From: Limnomonas spitsbergensis
Lineage: Eukaryota; Chlorophyta; Chlorophyceae; Chlamydomonadales
Assembly: GCA_037349105.1 (NCBI GenBank)
Contig: JAYJMM010000038.1
Coordinates: 3,508,501 to 3,572,500, forward strand
Reading direction: 5' to 3'
DNA length: 64,000 nt
Below the pieces are notes generated by a model. It was given only the letters and a program-made list of their open reading frames with translations, ran no database searches and was not told the DNA's origin. Below are positions 46,901-53,990 of the stretch, piece by piece. Positions within the stretch are counted from its first letter, which is position 1. Every line of letters starts with the position of its first letter. The position numbers and the translations under genes were made by a program.

Positions 46901-47557
46901 CTGGGGGAGGACGGGGACTCGACGACTAGCTGCACGTCCAAGGCGGAGGGCATGGAAGACGATGGCTCCTTGGCGGTGGATGTGAGCGTTACGGACCTGC
47001 AAAATATCGGGGTGAGAGTGGGCCCGCCTGAGGGGGCAGCGCCGGGAGGCTTGGACAGCGGGGAGCACCTTGCCAAAATGATGTCTAGGAGGCCGGGAGG
47101 GATGGGGCAGCAGAGGCTCGGCACGCTGAGGCAGCAAGCCTTGGAAATGCTCCGGTCAAGTAGCCGAGGAGGGGGCCAGGGCTCGAGCGAGGCGGCTGAT
47201 GTCGGCTCGAGCCAGCAAAGCTTGCTGATGGCAACGTTGAACAACATGCCGGGTGGGGATGCTGCCGCCACACCCATGGGGGCTGCGGGAGCGCTGGATG
47301 GTTTTTCCTTCACCCAGCCGCCGATGGGCAGCAGGCACACGAAACCGCGCGTGAGCGCCGCCCCGCCTCACGACGATGGACAGCGGAGGTCAGCGATAGG
47401 GCCGCTTATGCAAGAGGCAAGCGGGGAGGAGAACCATGGCGCACGTGCAGGGACGGGGGGGCTGAATCAACAGTCCGAGGAGGGTGGGGTGAGCTGTCAG
47501 GATGTCACGCGCCAGCAGCAGCAGCTAGGTGCACTTTGCGGCTGCTGCATCTCTTAA
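34739..47557 (+). CDS. Soluble guanylate cyclase with H-NOX heme domain
   Basis: Eleven exons join in frame to 1301 aa: 34739-34884, 35606-35831, 37185-37340, 38071-38343, 39289-40199, 41092-41214, 41877-41966, 43283-43400, 43818-44117, 44542-44670 and 46124-47557 (TAA). The H-NOX domain (1 to about 180) starts MLGLINISFEAFILDSFGEEVW. It has the proximal heme ligand His105, PGM then PPSF, and a YxSxR motif (Y134, S136, R138). An HNOBA/PAS-like region (FPFHLAVDEDMVVQQAG; FLGSPLV) is interrupted by an Ala/Thr/Ser/Pro-rich insert of roughly 200 residues, then a signalling helix (about 573-612). The cyclase domain has both metal aspartates (D642, whose codon is split by an intron, and D687) and N763/R767. 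The purine-selecting positions are D683 and S756, where most guanylate cyclases have Glu and Cys. Residues 825-1301 are a low-complexity tail. It would make cGMP from GTP in response to NO or O2; this is inferred from the family. Confidence 0.92.
36425..36880 (+). repeat. GCATGGGAGG minisatellite in cyclase intron 2
   Basis: About 35 units of 12-14 bp (GCATGGGAGGGAT, GCATGGGAGGCAT). Both strands give long artefactual ORFs (HGRDAWEGCMGG or MPPMHPSHAS types). Confidence 0.9.
37063..37130 (+). repeat. Decayed copy of cyclase exon 3 acceptor edge
   Basis: CTTCAG|GTCACTCCTTCAGACACCTC, ATGCAGCGCAACCACCCCCA and CCGCCCGGGGCTGTGAC correspond to the start of exon 3 at 37185 (CTCAG|GTAACTCCAGAGTCGCTC, ATGCTGCACTACCACTCCCA, TCGTCCCGGCCTGTGGC). 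The copy keeps the acceptor but has lost the frame. Confidence 0.85.
37445..37520 (+). repeat. Decayed copy of cyclase exon 3 donor edge
   Basis: GCACGACCTGAACGTGGTGC, TGGTGCTCTGCCCAAGGGGA and ACGGCCACAACCACGAGGGA then GGGCTTAAAATCTT copy the exon 3 end and its donor (37287-37355, CACGAG|GTAGGGCTTAAAACC). The GT of the donor is lost (GAGGGAGGG). Confidence 0.85.
37912..38012 (+). repeat. Decayed copy of cyclase exon 4 acceptor edge
   Basis: GGTCATGAAGCTTGGCCTCC, CAATCCTGGATG and CATCGACAAGCGGCTGTGGC match exon 4 from 38071 (GGTCATGAAGCTTGGCTTCC, CGACCTTGGACATGG, TCCGACGAGCGACTATCG), at about 70% identity. A CCCTAAACCCTCAACCCTAA telomere-like stretch (38029-38045) separates copy and exon. Confidence 0.8.
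40200..40670 (+). repeat. Array of cyclase exon 5 donor-edge copies
   Basis: About seven units of roughly 60-75 bp contain GGCATGCCCATGTTTGACAG|GTAT plus GGGTTCATACCTGGGAATG variants. They copy the end of exon 5 (ACATGCCCATGTTTGACAG at 40181-40199) with its donor and the next 35 nt of intron. Several units keep a plausible AG|GTATG donor. Confidence 0.9.
40901..40944 (+). repeat. TG microsatellite
   Basis: TG dinucleotide run of about 20 units in cyclase intron 5. Confidence 0.9.
41968..42270 (+). repeat. Decayed copies of cyclase exon 7 donor edge with telomere-like sequence
   Basis: TTTCAGCTAGGTTGCCCTCA plus TGTTCACAGAGTGAGTCTTGG (41993-42033) copies the exon 7 end (TTCAGCAAGGTCACCATCAT, GTTCACAGA|GTGAGTCTTGG at 41938-41976). 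Further decayed pieces are at 42165-42205 and 42240-42265. GGGTTAAGGGTTTGGCG-type telomere-like runs lie between them. Confidence 0.8.
42310..42425 (+). repeat. Dispersed repeat family F, copy 2
   Basis: A diverged relative of 34020-34160, sharing GGCACAATCCGGCTGAA and TATCATGCTACCTTG. It lies in cyclase intron 7. Confidence 0.5.
42712..42906. mobile_element. MITE-like family E, most complete copy
   Basis: The left arm AGTGCTGTAAATTCGACTTG plus CCCTCCCTC (42712-42740) and the reverse complement of the right arm (42878-42906), AGCACTGCAGATTTGATTCG plus CCCTCCCTC, match at about 22 of 29 positions. The element is about 195 bp, AT-rich inside, with no ORF. Relatives are at 19896-20000 and 23510-23700. 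Confidence 0.65.
42985..43185 (+). repeat. Two decayed copies of cyclase exon 8 acceptor edge
   Basis: CCTCTGCAG|CATTGTGCACGACAGCACC (from 42991) and CCTCTGCAG|CATTGTGGACTTGCACCACC (from 43129) precede the real junction CCTCTGCAG|CATTGTGGACTTCACCACTA at 43283. Both copies continue ATCAGAGAACGAACATC-like where the exon has ATCAGTGGCCAAATGG, so they duplicated together. Either could give a cryptic exon; they lack a donor in frame. Confidence 0.85.
43688..43755 (+). repeat. Decayed copy of cyclase exon 9 acceptor edge
   Basis: GGGCTGATGTCATTGGGGAC, ACGCGCATGCTG and CATCCTGACGCGGGCGGTGC copy the exon 9 start from 43818 (GCTGATGTCATCGGGGACTC, ATACATGCTG, GAACCTGACGCGGCAAGTGG). CCCTAAACCCTGAACCCTAG (43781-43800) telomere-like sequence lies between copy and exon. 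Confidence 0.85.
44185..44400 (+). repeat. Two decayed copies of cyclase exon 9 donor edge
   Basis: AAGGTCAATACGGCCTTGCG, CATGGAGAGCCACGGCCTGC and CACATTAGCCAG|GTAATCC (44193-44262) and a more decayed copy (44329-44393) repeat the last 75 nt of exon 9 with its donor (44058-44124). The first copy keeps a good donor and an open frame. Confidence 0.9.
44650..45865 (+). repeat. Array of cyclase exon 10 donor-edge copies
   Basis: About eleven units of roughly 80-85 bp carry GAGGGATGGCTGCTTCAG|GTRGGGGCTGCACAT, then AAAATGAGGGAGGGCTGTGC, ATAAAAAGGGGGG and CTGCTCATAACAT. They are built on the exon 10 end GGAGGGATGGCTGCTGCAG|GTGGGGG (44652-44676). Two more distant copies are at 45717-45760 (GCAAGCCACGAGGAGGGATG...) and 45820-45860. 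Most copies retain a usable CAG|GT donor. Confidence 0.95.
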
Positions 47558-48980
47558 GGGATTGAAAGAGATGCAGCTGCAGTCGGCAGGTGTACTGAAG
47601 GGGCAGCCCAGCCCTAGGCGATCCAATCAGAAGCGCAATGCTATGTATCTCAACTTGACATGCCAAGGAACGTGTACAATTGTATGAAGTATAAAGCTGA
47701 AGTTAATGACACCGGGCTTGGTATGCTGCATAAGTTGATCATCATCTATCCACCGCTAGTAACGGTATCAGTCTAGTAATTATTTAGCCGTGCTTCATCA
47801 ATCATCATTCACCGCGATCTATTCCGAGCAATTCTGACACAATGCCCGTTTCTTCTGAGGAGGTTAGTAACTGTGCCACATTTGCAGCACACCCGTTCCT
47901 CCTACATGACCTGTTCCGCTGCACACTTTTGAGCATCCAAAGCTGCAGGACTCTTTTGACTAGGGAGATCGGGAGACTCTCAGCTGGTTTGTCTGGCAAC
48001 CCAGTCTTGATAGATTGATGCCTACTTGTTCCCACAGGCCAAAAATTCCTTCCACACGCCGCTGCGCATTGACGTGCATTGACAGTCTATGGAGTTCAGA
48101 GCATGGTAACTGTTTGGAGATTTTTTTGTATATTGGTGTGTCCTTTAGGCCCCCCTCATCATAGTATTAATCATGTTGTAGGTAAGCAGTGTCTTTTTAT
48201 TTTTCGATGGCAAGCACAAACATTAACTTGATTTCTGGGGGGGTGTTTCTTTTTATCTCCAAACGGTGAAACGCCAACATTGATAACTGCGAGAGATTTC
48301 AAAACCGCACCGTTTTGCTACCAGCGATGCAGATGGATAGATAGATATATATCCCGTGCATGTGCTTCCACCATCCAGCAGTGCTTTATTTACTTATAAC
48401 CTCGGCGAAGGCTTGCAGTGTGGAATGCCAGGGGATTGGTAATGTGTGTCGTTGTGGCACGCAAGATGTTTCTGTCCAGACTTAGACGGGGCTCGCAATG
48501 TTCCTGAACAGATCAGACTGTGTGTGTGTACGTCTAGATGCATTGATTGATTATTTGGCAGAGAGGGATAATTATGACTCCGAGCCACAATTGATTATTT
48601 TGCTAAAAAAGAAGGATTGTTATGTCTACCATGGGTAGAGAACCGTTGGGGAGCTGTAATTGATTATTTGGCTGAGGAGGATACCGGTATTAGCGACTGG
48701 GTGTCATAATTGATTTCAATATTAGCCCTTCAGGCCTTCAGCCTTTGCTTAAAGCAGGTTTAATTGTGGGAGGTCATCAAAGCGGTTTTTCTTGTAATTA
48801 TTCGTACTACAGTACACCTGTACTATGTGTTCTGCTGGCAATGCTTGCTCATATTCATATATACTGGGTACAAGCCGGTTGTGAGGGAAACATTGCTCTT
48901 GTCTAGGTCTTGATTCTGTGGATTCTGTGGCTCATAAAACCAGATTTTGATTCAATTTCGTCCAAGAAGCTGTGAATTCA
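47558..48980. other. Downstream region of the cyclase gene
   Basis: No exon is supported. Four TTGATTATTTGGC-like motifs recur between 48540 and 48720 with an irregular spacing of 50-110 bp. No clear TGTAA signal is present within the first 1 kb after the stop, so the 3' UTR is either long or uses another signal. Confidence 0.4.
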
Positions 48981-50324
48981 AATGGAAGGATGTTGTCACG
49001 GTATATTACGGTATACGTGCCAAAACCGTTTAGGCCGCAGTTTGCGTCCTCGGAGGCTTCGCAGCTTCCCTGCGGATCCTCCTTATTTGAATAGGAACCT
49101 AGAAACCCGCTTACGCCAGGGGTTTAGCTGTCCCGTACTAGGAATTGGGCCTGCTGGGTCCCTGTATCCAGGCGATTGCCTAAACTAGTTACTTCGTCCC
49201 TTTCAAAAGGACAGACCTCTTCTGTAACAAGCTCCGGCCGTCACCCAGTGCGTGAGACCCGAGTTGTGCCTTAAGTCAGTACCTCCAACAAGTCAAGACT
49301 ACCTCAGCCTCCGCTGAGATAGCAAGAGAACAAGACCTCAGTTGAGGAACGAGATCCCTGCCGAACAAGTAGTTCGCAGTCTACGATCCCGTACCCTCAC
49401 CGCTTGTGACGCGGTAAGTGCACCTGATTGCCTAGCTGGATCGCGACCAGACAGCCTGAAGGCCTGCGCCAACCCTTGCTATTGCCTGACATACAAATAC
49501 AAATCTAGCAGCTTAACTCGATGAGCACCCGCAGCCAGTGAGTAGTCACGAAGTCTGCCCGTAGGCGCCCATCACTGTCGTGAGGGAGAAGTCCGCCACG
49601 GACCTGAAGCGCACAACGCGTGTCCTTTTGAAAGGGACGAAGTAGATTGAGCCTGATCAGCCTGATTTGCCAGTTCCTGCAGAAAGTGTTTGTGCTGCGA
49701 AAAATTTGAATTTTGCTTGTCAGCAAACAGCCTGGAATTTGGCGCTTGAACTGCAATTTGGCTGAGGTAATCTCCAGAGCGAGATTGCCAAGTTAAACCC
49801 TGTGAATCACTGTGTGTGGTAACACAGTGCTGGGTCCAGGAGAGGCTTGAAGAATTGGCTGTGGATTTATACACCCAGCAATTTGTACCTGTGTGATTGA
49901 AGATTGTGATCAGGTGGATCCAATCTGTCATCATTGACAGAAGTTAACTTGTGGATAGAAGATCCAAGGTTAAAACTTTCTTGGTGGGCCAAAGCATCCC
50001 CGCAGGACCGCAGAGCAGAGCGGGTACCAAGCAAGAAGCCCCATCCACGCAGGGCGTGCGACTTCTAGAAGCCACCCAGCCAGAAAGAGGTGGGAAGTGC
50101 TGAAGGCGACGGAGGATTCCGCCAGATTCTGATTATTAGCAAGAAAAAGCAGGAAGGCAGAGACCTGTCCTGTTTTTTGCTGTACCTGTCAACTTGACCT
50201 GACTGGCAAGTCCTCACCAGGCTGCAGTAGGTGCAAGAGGCAGAAGCCTGAGCGTTAGCAGATCCTGTTTTGGTGTTGCCAGCACATTGCAGGATCGTGT
50301 GGATCGTATAAATTGCCTGTAGGA
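48981..50324 (+). other. Leader region of the gag element
   Basis: No intact gene is supported. The boundary of the element is unknown: sequence after ORF2 (59981-60400) was not found upstream of ORF1, so no flanking long terminal repeats are evident. The inverted repeat at 49190-49644 lies here. A primer-binding site could not be recognised. Confidence 0.4.
49190..49644. repeat. Perfect 24-bp inverted repeat flanking 407 bp
   Basis: TACTTCGTCCCTTTCAAAAG plus GACA (49190-49213) and its exact reverse complement TGTCCTTTTGAAAGGGACGA plus AGTA (49621-49644). It lies in the leader before the large gag ORF. It could be a small inverted-repeat element inserted there or a structural element of the gag element itself. 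Confidence 0.7.
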
Positions 50325-53300
50325 ATGGCAGAGATTAACCTGCATCCTGATAGGCACCAGCACCCCGACGTCCAGCGCCGCAGCGGGCGGGTACGGGGGC
50401 TGGAGCCAGGTGCAGACCTGATAGAGGTAGCTGATTCACAGATTGCAGAGGAAGCCCTGCGGATGGCGGAGAAACTGGCAAGGCCAGCGGATCCGGCCGC
50501 ACGGGCCTGCAAGGTGACAGGACCTGACCACTTCCTGCCCGGAGCGGCAGGAATGCTGGAAGGTGGCGCTGTGTGTGTGATAAGGACAGGCATTGGGCGA
50601 GGAGGCCCACTGCCTGCTGATTTCAGAAGCAGCCTGGAATCTGAACAGGGTCCGACGCAGGCGGGAACCCCGGATCTGATCTTGGATCAGGTAACTGAGG
50701 TGTCCCAGAGCAGCGGCATACGACGTGACAGCGAACCAGATGCCGCTCCGCAGCAGATCCCGTCCAAGGGGACGAGGGTTGCGCAGCGAGTATTGGTAGA
50801 GCCCTGCCAGCCGGAACTCAGTTCAGAGAGCGCTGCAGGCCCAGAGGGGCTAGCAGGCCATGACAAATTACAGCCAGGTGGAAAGGAAATGGGAAGCAGG
50901 CAAGTGCCTGCAGTGGTCAAGCGCGAGGGGGCAGGTACCCAGCCAGCGGTGACCAGGCAGACTTGGCAGGACAGTGCAGAGCCGCTCGCAGCATTTAAAA
51001 ATTCAGCGGTACCGGTGGGAAAGCCTTGGGCTGACCTGATATCCGAGGAGGAGATGTCAGATCCAGCCCAGGAGGAAAGAGTGCAGCGATCCAAGGCAGG
51101 GATGAGGCCTGTGCAGCAGCTGCGACAGCGCAGAATGCTGTTGAGAAGAGGAGCAGGTTCCACGGCCTACGGGACACCACTGTCTAGGTTCCCACCCAGT
51201 GTGGGTAAACCGGCGCAGCGATCCAAGGCAGAAGCGGACAGCAGGTTCCGGACAGGCACCAGCAAGAAGGACAGCCTGTATGGATTCTTCCATAACCCAG
51301 CTTGGGCACAGGAGGAAAGCTCAGGAGATCCAGAGAGATCCAGAGCCAGGACTGTGGTGAAGGTGGAAGAGGCAACAGAGGAACAGCCGCAGCCGTTTGG
51401 CTGGGCAAGAATCTTGCTGTGGGCAACGCACCTGTGGAAGCAGATTTGCTCCAGGACGTTTGCTCATTTCAGTGACCAGGTCACAGCAATTGAGGAGTTC
51501 AAGGCCCATCACCTGAGGGAGTGGGCGACAAAGGCCATGATGGGTATCCCCCATACAGGCCAGGACAGGGCGACGTTGTTAGCCGCCCTTGGACAGGTGT
51601 CCAAGGGAGGGGCGGAGCACGAAGCGGCCCTGGCTGTTAAGACCTTCGCAGACGAATGGTGTAACGGCGTAACAGGAGATCAGGAGGAACCTGGATCTGA
51701 GCCTGAGGACGAGGAGAATCAAGATTGGGAAGGATTTGAAACAGTGGCGCAGCGGCCTGAGGAACTCAGAGAGGTCCAAAGGTGGCAGCAGCAGGCAAGG
51801 GCCGCGCCAACGCCGATACCCAGATCAGAAGTTTTTGAGATCAGCAGTGAGCCGAGCCTCAGGGGGCGGCCAAGAGGCGGGGAAGCGCCCAGGGCCAGCA
51901 GCCCAGCTGCCAGTGAAAGGGCAGAGCTGACTAGCCGATCGCTCGCCAGGATGGCAGAGCAAGGCGTAGACACGCGCAGAGCCAGCAGACAGGAGTCATA
52001 TGCGCTGCTGCGCATAGTGGAGGGCAAGGAGAATATTTGCCAAGAGGTGCAAGTGGACCACATTGAGGAATTCTTGAGGAACAGACAAGTGGGACCAACA
52101 AGGGGGATCCTGCAGGAAGTTGAACCTGCAGGCAGCACCAGGAGCAGCGGACCCAGAAGGCAGGAGGCCAGGGAGGAGACGCGATCAGACTCCTACGCCA
52201 GAGACTATACTGGTGGAACACAGCCAGGCAGGCAGTACCAGGCGCCGCCCAGGGGGCAGGCAGGCAGTACGGAACAGCCAGGCGGATACAGCCAGGAGCT
52301 GCCCAGGGAGCAAGCAGGCAGCAGAGAGCAGCACGACCGGCAGAACCGAGAGCCGCCCAGGGGGCAGGCAGACGGCACGGATCAGCGAAACTGGCAGGGC
52401 CAGGGACCGCCCAGGGGGCAGGCTGGAAACAGCGAATCAGCACAGCAAAGTTGGCAAAACCAGGGGCCGCCCAGGGGGCAGGCAGAATCGGACAGAGGAG
52501 CACAGCCTCGGAGATCCAGACCTGTGGAGCAGCATAGTAGAAGTGAGGCGGGATGGCCGCCACCTGCAGGAAGCAGAGACTCAGCAGGCAAGGCAGGCAG
52601 ACTACCGTCTGGAGAGAACCATGCTCAGGAGGAGCCAGATATCAGACACAGTGGATACCAGCAGGATCGCAACCCATCAGGGGGCGGCGGAGATGGATCT
52701 GGATCACACTCTGGATCAGAGGATTCAGGGTCAGCTAGAGCAGACAGGCGCGGGCAAGGGGCCAGGCGGGAGTTAGGTGACCAGGAAATGAGAAGGCTCG
52801 AGTGGGAGCAGGCAAGGAACAACCTGCAGCTGCAGCAGCAGATGATCTCGCAGTTGGTAGGCGTCGCCAAATTTGCCAAGATTCCCACTATCCAAGGCAA
52901 TGTGCCGGTGCTGGACATGTCGCACCCGGGCGCGGTTGCAGCCAGGACGTATTGCCAAGCTTGTGGCTACTGGGGTTCACACAACAGACTGGCACTGTCA
53001 GATGAACCGCCAGCGCTGGCGGTGGTAGCAGGGGAGATTACAGGATCGTGCCAATCGCCATCAGCTATGGCTATGCTGGTGAAGTCACTGGTCAAGCTGT
53101 GGGACAGCAAGCCTGCGTGTGTAGGGCCGCTGATGTTGGCCATCAGGGCAGCGCCCCACGCAGGAGAAAGGGCTGCCAGAGAGGTGGACAAGATCAGGGA
53201 TCTGTGGACTGCCCCAGTGGGGGAGCAGTGCCAAGAGACGTCGCTGCTCACCCTGTGGATCAGGGTGGTGCAGGCGGAGGTGGGGAAGCCAACCTCAGAG

Positions 53301-53990
53301 GAGAGGACAGCTATCTCCAACCTCAGGTTGGGAGTGAAGACCACTCTTGATCTGGAAGTTAAGTCAGAGGAGACTGTGGAGGCGTTTGCTCACAGAGTAC
53401 TGTCAACAGCGCAGTTGCTGCAGATCTCGAGGGATGCAGTGGACCACTTTGGCAGGCGACACTCAGTCTCGCACATGTTTCATGACGGGCTGCCAGCAGC
53501 TACAAAAGCAAAGCTCAGCGAGTTCGTCGTCACAGTGCCAGGGTACCTGAGTATGACGGATGAAGACCAGATCACAGTGCTGACTCAGCAGGTGGTGCTG
53601 TGGGAGAAGTTCGCCCTAGAAATGGGGGACCTAGGAGGAGCAAGCCTGAGGCAGGTGGCCAGCAGTGGACTTGGCCAGGGCGAGGCGCAGTACAACAAAG
53701 GAAGGAGAGAGCGGACTGGACAGTGGGAGATGCGGGCTCGCCTAGACGGGGCAGTAATCCCCGCAGGCCCAGTTGCAGCACAGCCACAGCGGAGTGAGGG
53801 TAAACCAGAGGAGTTTCCTGGGCAGACCAACCCGCAGCGCAGAACAACAGCGCAGGGAGCGCTATGGGGGTACCCAAGGCGTGTTACCAGTGTGGTAGCA
53901 CAGCGCACCTGGCCAGGGACTGCAGAGTACCCAGGGCCAGGGATGAACGCAGAGATGAGCGCAGGGATGAACGCAGGCCAGCGCCGCTAG
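50325..53990 (+). CDS. Gag-like capsid polyprotein of a giant retroelement (ORF1)
   Basis: Intronless frame of 1221 codons from ATG 50325 (MAEINLHPDRHQHPDVQRRS) to TAG 53988-53990. No better upstream ATG is in frame. Residues about 360-465 form a conserved block (WARILLWATHLW, EEFKAHHLREWATKAMMGIP) that is also found in the decayed copy at 30.9-31.3 kb. Residues about 640-735 contain spaced PPRGQA repeats in a Gln/Gly/Ser-rich linker. Residues about 820-1105 look like a retrotransposon capsid domain (EETVEAFAHRVLSTAQLLQI, HMFHDGLPAATKAKLSEFV, LTQQVVLWEKFALEMG). The usual nucleocapsid zinc knuckle is missing from this frame and lies in the overlapping ORF2, shifted by -1. Codon use is GC-rich and the frame is intact, so the copy may be recent. 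Assignment to a retroelement superfamily is not possible without a polymerase. Confidence 0.75.
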   Translation: MAEINLHPDRHQHPDVQRRSGRVRGLEPGADLIEVADSQIAEEALRMAEKLARPADPAARACKVTGPDHFLPGAAGMLEGGAVCVIRTGIGRGGPLPADFRSSLESEQGPTQAGTPDLILDQVTEVSQSSGIRRDSEPDAAPQQIPSKGTRVAQRVLVEPCQPELSSESAAGPEGLAGHDKLQPGGKEMGSRQVPAVVKREGAGTQPAVTRQTWQDSAEPLAAFKNSAVPVGKPWADLISEEEMSDPAQEERVQRSKAGMRPVQQLRQRRMLLRRGAGSTAYGTPLSRFPPSVGKPAQRSKAEADSRFRTGTSKKDSLYGFFHNPAWAQEESSGDPERSRARTVVKVEEATEEQPQPFGWARILLWATHLWKQICSRTFAHFSDQVTAIEEFKAHHLREWATKAMMGIPHTGQDRATLLAALGQVSKGGAEHEAALAVKTFADEWCNGVTGDQEEPGSEPEDEENQDWEGFETVAQRPEELREVQRWQQQARAAPTPIPRSEVFEISSEPSLRGRPRGGEAPRASSPAASERAELTSRSLARMAEQGVDTRRASRQESYALLRIVEGKENICQEVQVDHIEEFLRNRQVGPTRGILQEVEPAGSTRSSGPRRQEAREETRSDSYARDYTGGTQPGRQYQAPPRGQAGSTEQPGGYSQELPREQAGSREQHDRQNREPPRGQADGTDQRNWQGQGPPRGQAGNSESAQQSWQNQGPPRGQAESDRGAQPRRSRPVEQHSRSEAGWPPPAGSRDSAGKAGRLPSGENHAQEEPDIRHSGYQQDRNPSGGGGDGSGSHSGSEDSGSARADRRGQGARRELGDQEMRRLEWEQARNNLQLQQQMISQLVGVAKFAKIPTIQGNVPVLDMSHPGAVAARTYCQACGYWGSHNRLALSDEPPALAVVAGEITGSCQSPSAMAMLVKSLVKLWDSKPACVGPLMLAIRAAPHAGERAAREVDKIRDLWTAPVGEQCQETSLLTLWIRVVQAEVGKPTSEERTAISNLRLGVKTTLDLEVKSEETVEAFAHRVLSTAQLLQISRDAVDHFGRRHSVSHMFHDGLPAATKAKLSEFVVTVPGYLSMTDEDQITVLTQQVVLWEKFALEMGDLGGASLRQVASSGLGQGEAQYNKGRRERTGQWEMRARLDGAVIPAGPVAAQPQRSEGKPEEFPGQTNPQRRTTAQGALWGYPRRVTSVVAQRTWPGTAEYPGPGMNAEMSAGMNAGQRR

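Noticed and set aside
49826..49840. Possible tRNA primer-binding site (TGGTAACACAG)
   Set aside because: Only a partial match to an initiator-tRNA complement, and it is part of a local hairpin; not enough to call.
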